This document shows positions 6,145-11,412 of a stretch of 11,412 nt of DNA, one piece after another (position 1 is the first letter of the stretch; each line of letters starts with the position of its first letter). The notes below the pieces were generated by a model. That model saw only the letters and a program-made list of their open reading frames with translations. It had not been told where the DNA came from and ran no database searches. Origin of the DNA: an uncultured Clostridia bacterium (GTDB lineage Bacteria; Bacillota; Clostridia; Christensenellales; CAG-917). Both the position numbers and the translations under genes were made by a program. The DNA lies in contig USGA01000011.1 in the NCBI GenBank assembly GCA_900554085.1, positions 1 to 11,412 of the forward strand. Direction: 5' to 3'.

Positions 6145-7659
6145 ATGGAAAAAATCGCAGTCATCGACCTCGGTTCGAACTCCGCAAGACTCGTGCTTGT
6201 GAACATACTCGAAGGCGGCTATTTCGTCGTGTTCGACGAACTCAAAGAGACCGTCCGTCTCGGTCAGGATATGGACTGGGACGGTATAATCAAACCTCAA
6301 AGGATACAGCAGACCATAAGGACGCTGTCTATGTTCAGGCGACTGTGCGACGCCAACCGCGTGGATAAGATTTTCGCCTACGCCACAGCCGCGGTCAGAC
6401 GCGCCAAGAATCAGAAGAGTTTCCTCGACGAAGTGGCGATGACCTGCGGTATCAAAATCAAAGTTCTGTCCGTCGAGGAACAGGCGTTGCTCGTTTATCA
6501 GGGCGTCATAAATTCGATGGACATACCCAAGGGGCTCATTATGGAAATGGGCGGCGGTTCCACCAACCTCATTTACTACAACCGCCGCAATCTCATACAC
6601 TACGAAACCCTGCCTTTCGGCACGGTAACGCTCACCGACCTTTTCCGCGGTTACAGTGCCGAGCCCGAGACCCGCGCCGACAAAATCGAGGAGTTCATCG
6701 GCGAGCAACTCGAGAAAATCAGTTGGCTTGACAGCATAGAGCCCGACACCAGTTTCGTGGGCGTCGGCGGGGCGTTCCGCAACCTCGGCAGAATAAGCCG
6801 TATGGTCAGGAAATATCCCTTCAATATGACTCACGGCTATGAGGTTTCGGCAAAGGAATTCGACAGCATTTACGGCACCATTCGCAAACTCGACCTCGAT
6901 TCCACGATGAAAATCAAGGGATTGTCCAGCGGCAGGGCGGATATATTCCCCAGTTCGCTCGCAGTCATCAAAGCGGTTATGAAGCGTTTCGATTTCCCGC
7001 GCATTACCATAAGCGGTTGCGGCCTCCGCGAGGGCGCAATGTTCCGCTATGCGGTTCCCGGGGTCAGCGAGCGTCCTCTCACCGACGTGCTCGGCCACGC
7101 GCTCCATACGCAGATGAAGTACTACGACGTCAACATCAGCCACGCCGAACACGTCTACAACCTCTCAATTCAACTTTTCAAGCAACTCAAGGTGTTGCAC
7201 AAAATGCCCCGTATGTACGTGCGCGCTCTCAAAATCGCCGCGCTTATGCACGACACGGGTATGAGAATCAAATACTATCACCACGAGCAGCATTCCTGCT
7301 ACATAATCCTCAACAGCAACCTTTACGGCGTGCCTCACAAGGATATCGTGCTTGCCGCGTTCATCGCCGCGGGACACCGCAAGAACGAAGTGGTCAAGGA
7401 GGACATCCTGCGCTATAAGGATATGCTCACTCCCGAGGACGTGGACGCAATGCGCAAACTCAGTGTCATTCTCCGCATAGCCGAAAGTTTCGACCGCAGT
7501 CAGAGCGGCGTGATTACGGGAATCACCTGCGATGTGCTGGGCGACAGCGTCATAGTCAAGACGGAGACGGAAGGGGATTGCTCTCTCGAAGTCAAGGACG
7601 CGCTCTCCGCTGCGCAGGAATTCAAGGCGGCGTATGGCAAGAACCTGGAAATTCTGTAA
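6145..7659 (+). CDS. Ppx/GppA-family phosphatase with HD-type C-terminal domain, altered active site
   Basis: The 504-residue protein belongs to the Ppx/GppA family, whose members split polyphosphate or the gamma-phosphate of pppGpp in the cytoplasm. The N-terminal actin-like domain starts with the phosphate motif IDLGSNSARLVL (7-18). The second phosphate loop EMGGGSTN is at 134-141, and GVGGAFRNLGRIS and the ReG segment follow. The C-terminal HD-like domain includes H333, H336, H369-D370 (HDTG) and H411. Three usually acidic positions differ: Gln113 follows E111-E112 where relatives have a run of Glu, Glu134 replaces the Asp of DIGGGSTE, and Asn141 replaces its final Glu. Activity or substrate may therefore differ from classical exopolyphosphatase. 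ATG 6145 has AAAGGAG upstream. The gene overlaps maf by 26 bp. Confidence 0.85.
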   Translation: MEKIAVIDLGSNSARLVLVNILEGGYFVVFDELKETVRLGQDMDWDGIIKPQRIQQTIRTLSMFRRLCDANRVDKIFAYATAAVRRAKNQKSFLDEVAMTCGIKIKVLSVEEQALLVYQGVINSMDIPKGLIMEMGGGSTNLIYYNRRNLIHYETLPFGTVTLTDLFRGYSAEPETRADKIEEFIGEQLEKISWLDSIEPDTSFVGVGGAFRNLGRISRMVRKYPFNMTHGYEVSAKEFDSIYGTIRKLDLDSTMKIKGLSSGRADIFPSSLAVIKAVMKRFDFPRITISGCGLREGAMFRYAVPGVSERPLTDVLGHALHTQMKYYDVNISHAEHVYNLSIQLFKQLKVLHKMPRMYVRALKIAALMHDTGMRIKYYHHEQHSCYIILNSNLYGVPHKDIVLAAFIAAGHRKNEVVKEDILRYKDMLTPEDVDAMRKLSVILRIAESFDRSQSGVITGITCDVLGDSVIVKTETEGDCSLEVKDALSAAQEFKAAYGKNLEIL

Positions 7660-8209
7660 GCCGCTCACCCTCGCAAGCGCTTCTCCGCGCCGCAGGGAAC
7701 TGCTGTCGGAGGTGGCGCAAGACCTGGTCGTCACGCCCGCCGACGTTGACGAAAGCGGAGTGGTCGCCGCTTCGCCGCGTGCCCTCGTGAAAGAGTTGTC
7801 GAGGCTTAAGGCGCGTGCCGTGGCGGAACTTCCCGAAAATGACGAAAGAGTGGTCGTCGGCGCAGATACGGTGGTTTATCTTGATAAAATTTACGGTAAA
7901 CCCCGCGATTTTGACGACGCCGTGAAAATGATACTCGCCCTTTCGGGGAAGTGGCACTACGTTTTTACGGGGGTGACCGTGATATACGGCGGGCGGGAAA
8001 TCACGTTCTCCGTGCGGTCCGCCGTGCTTATCAAAGAACTTGACCGCGAGCAGGCGCAGGAATACGTCCGCGCATACGAGCCCTACGACAAGGCGGGCGG
8101 TTACGCCGTTCAGGAAGGTGCGGTCACGCAAGATTACTCGGGCAGTTATACAAACATAGTTGGCTTGCCTATGGAGAGATTGCGAGAGGTGCTCCGCAGT
8201 CTCGGATGA
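7634..8209 (+). CDS. maf: Maf-family nucleotide pyrophosphatase
   Basis: Maf proteins hydrolyse dTTP/UTP or modified nucleoside triphosphates to the monophosphate plus pyrophosphate, a house-cleaning role, and are linked by history to division and septum genes. The 191-residue protein has the family length. The signature SASPRRRELL is at 15-24, VGADTVV contains Asp78, and KPRDFDDAV, YEPYDKAGGYAVQ and the terminal NIVGLPMERL segment are all present, so it should be active. The ATG at 7634 gives a short lead of 11 residues and lies 26 bp inside the preceding gene, after a weak ribosome binding site (AAGGCGG). No other start of the right frame fits before the signature. The signature does not settle which nucleotide is preferred, although the overall pattern fits the dTTP/UTP type. 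Confidence 0.92.
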   Translation: MARTWKFCKPLTLASASPRRRELLSEVAQDLVVTPADVDESGVVAASPRALVKELSRLKARAVAELPENDERVVVGADTVVYLDKIYGKPRDFDDAVKMILALSGKWHYVFTGVTVIYGGREITFSVRSAVLIKELDREQAQEYVRAYEPYDKAGGYAVQEGAVTQDYSGSYTNIVGLPMERLREVLRSLG

Positions 8210-8218
8210 CAAAGGAAG

Positions 8219-8233
8219 GGACGGTCTCCGTCC
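8219..8233 (+). promoter_or_regulatory. Hairpin upstream of the mreB-like gene
   Basis: GGACGG (8219-8224) and CCGTCC (8228-8233) form a perfect six-base-pair stem with a three-base loop in the 35-bp spacer between maf and the mreB-like gene. It lies immediately upstream of the ribosome binding site GAAGGTG. There is no T-run. The arms resemble those of the hairpin before the ppx-like gene (CGTCC/GGACG). It could affect translation start or mRNA processing; function is inference. Confidence 0.35.
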
Positions 8234-8244
8234 GAAGGTGAAAA

Positions 8245-9243
8245 ATGGCACACATAGAATTGTCCGTCGACCTCGGCAGCAAGTTTATAACCGTATGTCA
8301 GAAGGATATCGGTCTCGTCCTGCGCGAGCCTGCCGTCGCGGTCGCCCGCAGAGTAAAAGGCGGCTACGAAATAGGCGACGTCGGTTACAAAGCCGAAAGC
8401 ATAGTGTCGTCTGCGCTCGGTGGCGCGAGTATCATTTCCCCCGTCAAGGAAGGCTCCATAGTCGACGAGGGAATGTTCGTGCAAATGCTCAAACTGTTCC
8501 TCAAGCGTATTTTGCCCTCATCCGTCATTCCCCCTCGCATAAGCGCCACGGTGGCAATAAGCCTCTCTCTTTCGGGAGGCGACAGGCGGGTGGTCGAAAA
8601 ATGTTTCCTCAAGGCCGGCGTGAAGGAAGTCACTTTGGTGGAATCGCCTCTGTGCCTGCTTGCCTACACGGGCAGCATAGGCGGGCTTTTCGTGGATATC
8701 GGAGGAGGAAAGACCGAGGTCGCGGCCGTCACAAACCGAGGAATAGCCTGCGGCGCAACGGTCAATATCGGCGGCGACGCTTTCAACAGCGCCATAATCG
8801 ACGCCGCATACACTTCATACGGTGCCAAACTCGGCGAATATACCGTCGAGAAACTCAAGAAATCCGCGCTTTCATTCTACCTCAACGACGAAGCGGCCTA
8901 CACCGTCAGCGGCGGAGGCAGGGACGGAGCGCCCAGGAGCGTGCGGGTTACCGCGGCGGATATGCGCGACGCCGTTCTGCCTCTCGTGGACGACATAATC
9001 GAGGTCATCTACGACGTTATGGACAAAACGCCGCCCGAACTTGCCGCCGAGATTCTCCGCAAAGGAATATTCATTACGGGAGGCTCCAGTCACATTCCGG
9101 GGTTAATCGAGTATATGGAACAGGCTTTCGAGTTGCCGCTCACTCCTTTGTACGACGCCGAAAACTGCGTTGCACTCGGCGGAATGAAATTCCTGGACGA
9201 CAAGAAACTGCTTTCGGATTTGCTCGGTATCCGTCTCGACTGA
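8245..9243 (+). CDS. Divergent MreB/Mbl-like actin homologue lacking the catalytic glutamate
   Basis: The 332-residue protein has the length and layout of MreB, the filament-forming protein that guides cell wall synthesis at the inner membrane face. Supporting segments are VDLGSKFITV (8-17, phosphate 1), GLVLREPAVAV (23-33), the IISPVKEGSIVDE region (63-75), the AG-EV-LVESP segment (124-135), VDIGGGKTEVAAV (150-162, phosphate 2) and FITGGSSHIPGL (276-287, adenosine motif). It departs from MreB at key places. Ser134 stands where MreB has the second Glu of EEP, the hydrolytic residue, and a Lys replaces Thr in DIGGGTTE. Nucleotide binding looks possible, hydrolysis doubtful. It follows maf as mreB does in Firmicutes, but mreC and mreD are absent. 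A PilM or other actin-fold protein is less likely because of the EPxVVA-like and GxIxD segments. Confidence 0.72.
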   Translation: MAHIELSVDLGSKFITVCQKDIGLVLREPAVAVARRVKGGYEIGDVGYKAESIVSSALGGASIISPVKEGSIVDEGMFVQMLKLFLKRILPSSVIPPRISATVAISLSLSGGDRRVVEKCFLKAGVKEVTLVESPLCLLAYTGSIGGLFVDIGGGKTEVAAVTNRGIACGATVNIGGDAFNSAIIDAAYTSYGAKLGEYTVEKLKKSALSFYLNDEAAYTVSGGGRDGAPRSVRVTAADMRDAVLPLVDDIIEVIYDVMDKTPPELAAEILRKGIFITGGSSHIPGLIEYMEQAFELPLTPLYDAENCVALGGMKFLDDKKLLSDLLGIRLD

Positions 9244-9272
9244 CAATGCCGCCTTCATTTCCGCAAAAACAA

Positions 9273-9297
9273 AAAACGCGCCCGAACGGCGCGTTTT
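9273..9297. terminator. Bidirectional intrinsic terminator between convergent genes
   Basis: AAAACGCGCC (9273-9282) and GGCGCGTTTT (9288-9297) form a perfect ten-base-pair stem with a five-base loop. On the plus strand it ends with TTTT. On the minus strand the stem is followed by a longer T-rich stretch, the complement of A-rich 9265-9276. It lies 30 bp after the mreB-like stop and 28 bp after the aldo/keto reductase stop, so it can end both converging transcripts. It is probably stronger in the minus direction. Confidence 0.88.
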
Positions 9298-9324
9298 CGC
9301 ATTATTGAGCGCGTTGCCACCAAT

Positions 9325-10215
9325 TCAGAAGCGGGCTTCGGTGGGGTGCGGACCGAGGCGTCCCACGGTGTCCACGGCGTCGAGTGCCGCCGTATCTTCG
9401 TCCGATATTACGAAGCCGAATACATCGGCGTTTTCGCGAATGCGCGCGGGAGATACCGTCTTGGGCAAGGGCAGCGTTTCGTGTTGCAGACACCAGCGTA
9501 CGAGAATCTGTGCCTCGGTTTTGCCGTATTTTTCGGCGACTGCTTTCAGGACGGGATTGCCGAAAGCGCGACCGCGGCACAGCGGTGCCCACGCTTCCAC
9601 GACTATTCCGTTGGCGCGGGAGAAGTCGGCGGCTTCCGTCTGGTCCGGGTCGGAGAAACCGAAGTGATATTCTATCTGATTGACCATCGGTTTGACCTTG
9701 CATTCACCGAAAAGGACGTTGAGATGTTCTTTCAGGCAGTTACAAACCCCGATTGCGCGCACTTTGCCGTCGGCGTAAAGTTTTTCCAAAGCACGCCAGG
9801 TCTGCGTGAACGCGCTCGGATAATCGGTGGCGTAGTCCTTTGCAACGGGCCAATGGACAAGGTAAAGGTCGAGGTAGTCCAACCCGAGTTTGCCCATAGA
9901 TTCGTCGAAAGCGCGCAGGGTGTTGTCGTAACCTTGCGAGGTGTTCCACACTTTGGTCGTGAGGAAGATTTCGTTGCGGGGCAGGCCGCTTTCGCGGATT
10001 GCTTCGCCGACGTTTTCCTCGTTGAAATAGAACTGTGCCGTGTCGACGTGACGGTAGCCTGCGGCAAGCGCTTCGCGCACGGAAGACAGACATTCGGCGG
10101 GGTCCGTGTTTTTGTAGGTGCCGAAGCCCACGCACGGTATGGTCACACCGTTCGCGAGGGCAACTTCGTCGCCGAGGTTGGCGCAATCCGAAAGATAAGG
10201 CATAACCGCGCGCAT
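9325..10215 (-). CDS. Aldo/keto reductase
   Basis: This is a 296-residue cytoplasmic NADPH-dependent oxidoreductase of the aldo/keto reductase superfamily, which reduces aldehydes and ketones. The catalytic tetrad is complete: Asp58 and Tyr63 (in DTAQFYFNE), Lys88 (in TTKVWN) and His121 (in LVHWP). GVCNC and VNQIEYH mark the barrel, and PKTVSPARIRENADVFGF near the C-terminus is the usual NADP(H)-binding segment. The pattern is that of the group including 2,5-diketo-D-gluconate reductase and prostaglandin F synthase-like enzymes; the substrate cannot be told. The start is supported by AAAGGAG (10222-10228), which lies inside the final codons of degV. One nucleotide separates the degV stop from this ATG, so the two are translated in a coupled way. 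The bidirectional terminator follows. Confidence 0.93.
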   Translation of the reverse strand: MRAVMPYLSDCANLGDEVALANGVTIPCVGFGTYKNTDPAECLSSVREALAAGYRHVDTAQFYFNEENVGEAIRESGLPRNEIFLTTKVWNTSQGYDNTLRAFDESMGKLGLDYLDLYLVHWPVAKDYATDYPSAFTQTWRALEKLYADGKVRAIGVCNCLKEHLNVLFGECKVKPMVNQIEYHFGFSDPDQTEAADFSRANGIVVEAWAPLCRGRAFGNPVLKAVAEKYGKTEAQILVRWCLQHETLPLPKTVSPARIRENADVFGFVISDEDTAALDAVDTVGRLGPHPTEARF

Positions 10216-10216
10216 T

Positions 10217-11116
10217 TCAGTTCTCCTTTGTAAATGGCAGGTTTATGAAGCGCGGGCGTTCCACTCCCTTGAAAAATACGGCGAGAGCGCCGGGACCCGC
10301 GTGTGCTCCCACGAGGTAATTGACGAAAGCGTATTCGATTTTCGCCTCGGGGAAAATTTCCAGAATTTTGCCCGCCAGCGTCTGCGCGCCTTTCATATCG
10401 TCGCCGTGTTCGACGAGGATGACGTCGTCGGCGGCGGGGCGGTAATATTTGCCGACCTGTTCGGCGAGCGCGGCGATGGCTTTCTTTTTGCCCATAACCT
10501 TGAGCAGGGGCATAATCTTGCCGCTGTGGTTGAGTTCGAGCAGGGGTTTTATTCCGAGCAGTGTGCCGACTGCCGCTTCCAGTCTGCTCAGTCTGCCGCC
10601 GCGGTAAAGCGTGTTGAGGTCCTCCACGATAAAGAAATGGTGATAATTCATTCGTGCGTTCTCGAGGGTGGAGAAGACCTCGTCGACGGTTTTGCCTTCC
10701 TCGCGCATACGCAGGGCGTCGCGTACGATGAGCCCTTGTCCGCCGCAGCCCGAAAGGCTGTCCAGCACAAGCACTTTCCTGCCTTTGAAACGGCGTTCGA
10801 GTTCTGCGGCCGAGGCGGTCAGCGCGGCAAATCCGCCGCTCATTCCCGAGGAGAACGAGACGTGCAAAACGTCAAGCCCCTGTTCGAGGTACTTCTCGAA
10901 AACTTTTATCGCGTCGTAAGAGGAAGTCTGGGAGGTTGTCGCCGTTTCCCCGCCGCGCATCATATCGTAAAATTCGGGGTACGAGGGCAGTTCGCGGTGA
11001 TAGTAGTCCGTGGAGCCCACGGAAAAAGGCATAGGCACGACGTCCACGCCGTTTTCGGCAAAGAAACCTTCGGGCATATCCGCCGCCATATCCGTTGTGA
11101 TTGCAAATTTGTACAT
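10217..11116 (-). CDS. degV: DegV family fatty acid-binding protein
   Basis: DegV proteins bind long-chain fatty acids. Related FakB proteins hand them to the fatty acid kinase FakA, which makes acyl-phosphate for membrane lipid synthesis. The 299-residue protein has the normal length and the family landmarks in order: the N-terminal ITTDMAADMP segment, TSQTS, SFSSGMSGGF (the ligand-head-group loop), LDSLSGCGGQG, LYRGGRLSRLEA and, near the end, VGAHAGPGALAVFF. The ATG at 11116 has GGAGG five to six bases ahead on the minus strand, and a sigma-A promoter lies at 11141-11169. No fatty acid kinase gene (fakA) is visible here, so the partner must be coded elsewhere. The gene leads a two-gene operon with the aldo/keto reductase. 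Confidence 0.94.
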   Translation of the reverse strand: MYKFAITTDMAADMPEGFFAENGVDVVPMPFSVGSTDYYHRELPSYPEFYDMMRGGETATTSQTSSYDAIKVFEKYLEQGLDVLHVSFSSGMSGGFAALTASAAELERRFKGRKVLVLDSLSGCGGQGLIVRDALRMREEGKTVDEVFSTLENARMNYHHFFIVEDLNTLYRGGRLSRLEAAVGTLLGIKPLLELNHSGKIMPLLKVMGKKKAIAALAEQVGKYYRPAADDVILVEHGDDMKGAQTLAGKILEIFPEAKIEYAFVNYLVGAHAGPGALAVFFKGVERPRFINLPFTKEN

Positions 11117-11140
11117 AATCGCCTCCGCGTGTGTGCCACC

Positions 11141-11169
11141 ATTCTACCACCCGCGGGAAGTTATTTCAA
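11141..11169 (-). promoter_or_regulatory. Sigma-A type promoter of the degV operon
   Basis: Read on the minus strand, TTGAAA (11169-11164) and TAGAAT (11146-11141) are separated by exactly 17 bp, each matching five of six consensus bases. Transcription would start near 11134, about 18 nt before the degV ATG. The spacer holds the perfect palindrome CCCGCGGG (11150-11157), which could be an operator. The -35 box lies 15 bp from the -35 box of the divergent minD promoter. Confidence 0.75.
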
Positions 11170-11184
11170 CCGGCGCCGCGATTT

Positions 11185-11215
11185 TTGACAAACATCGACC
11201 GCTTTCAACGATAAT
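11185..11215 (+). promoter_or_regulatory. Probable sigma-A promoter of minD
   Basis: A perfect TTGACA (11185-11190) and GATAAT (11210-11215, five of six) are separated by 19 bp, which is longer than optimal. Transcription would start near 11222, giving a leader of about 34 nt. The predicted start overlaps GTCCGCGGGAC (11217-11227), a short inverted repeat whose core CCGCGGGA also occurs in the degV promoter spacer. The promoter is likely but of moderate strength by sequence. Confidence 0.6.
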
Positions 11216-11255
11216 TGTCCGCGGGACGACGTCGGGCGCGCGTTACACTTGCCGT

Positions 11256-11412
11256 ATGAGAAAAATAGTCGTTACTTCGGGCAAGGGCGGCGTGGGCAAG
11301 ACCACGGTTACGGCGACACTCGGGCGGCACCTTGCGGATATGGGCTACAGGGTGGTGCTGGTCGACGCCGACGTCGGGCTGAATAATCTCGACGTTGTGA
11401 CGGGCGTGGAAA
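11256..11412 (+). CDS. minD: Septum-site determining ATPase MinD, 5' part
   Basis: The first 52 codons of a ParA/MinD-type ATPase run off the window. The deviant Walker A motif GKGGVGKTT is at residues 9-17, and DADVGLNNLDVVTGVE lies near 37-52. The GL-NLD--G-E pattern is typical of MinD, which binds the membrane as an ATP dimer and places the division septum together with MinC. Most relatives have Arg where this one has the first Asn of NNLD. A flagellar FlhG-like or other ParA protein is possible because the C-terminal amphipathic helix is out of view. No clear Shine-Dalgarno site precedes the ATG. minC, normally just upstream of minD in Firmicutes, is absent. Confidence 0.82.
   Translation, partial: MRKIVVTSGKGGVGKTTVTATLGRHLADMGYRVVLVDADVGLNNLDVVTGVE

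Noticed and set aside
5134..7152. A 672-residue open frame on the minus strand opposite rnfB and the ppx-like gene
   Set aside because: It lies opposite two well-supported genes and has no recognisable domain. Long antisense frames are common in GC-rich coding DNA with this codon use.
8160..9308. A 382-residue plus-strand frame overlapping the mreB-like gene
   Set aside because: It is extremely Arg-rich, typical of an out-of-frame reading, and the overlapping frame has clear MreB motifs.

Overview
The window looks like chromosomal DNA of an uncultured, anaerobic, Clostridia-like Firmicute. The base composition is roughly 60% GC by eye. The main evidence is a complete Rnf operon in the clostridial order C-D-G-E-A-B, DegV and a two-domain Ppx/GppA of clostridial type, Shine-Dalgarno sites of the GGAGG type, and a maf/mreB-like/minD neighbourhood that resembles the Firmicute maf-radC-mreBCD-minCD cluster. 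Isoleucine is mostly encoded by ATA in spite of the GC content (13 of 17 Ile codons in rnfA). I see no mobile element, CRISPR array, tRNA or rRNA.

Layout. Positions 1-646 hold the 3' end of one half-size TauE/SafE (TSUP) permease gene and a second, complete half-size TSUP gene. A near-consensus sigma-A promoter (673-701) then drives rnfCDGEAB (758-6057). The genes are joined by ATGA overlaps, an 8-bp overlap with a TTG start (rnfD/rnfG) and a 10-bp gap. After an 87-bp spacer with a hairpin but no recognisable terminator come a Ppx/GppA-family phosphatase with an HD-type C-terminal domain (6145-7659), Maf (7634-8209) and a divergent MreB-like actin homologue (8245-9243). A bidirectional terminator (9273-9297) separates these from a convergent pair on the minus strand, an aldo/keto reductase (9325-10215) and DegV (10217-11116). 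These two are coupled one nucleotide apart and have their own promoter. A divergent promoter leads into minD, which is cut off by the window end (11256-11412).

How the genes work together. Rnf couples electron flow from reduced ferredoxin to NAD+ with ion export and is the energy-conserving core of the window. The downstream genes may share its transcript. They deal with polyphosphate or (p)ppGpp-type substrates, nucleotide house-cleaning and cell shape.

The most interesting observations are these. Two neighbouring actin/Hsp70-fold proteins both carry substitutions at positions that are catalytic acids in their families (Ppx Q113/E134/N141; MreB-like S134). The shape-gene cluster seems to have lost mreC, mreD and minC from this place, with degV and an aldo/keto reductase inserted. 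RnfD and RnfE carry oppositely charged C-terminal tails. I found no convincing wholly new system; the substituted actin-fold pair next to Rnf is the best candidate for something undescribed.
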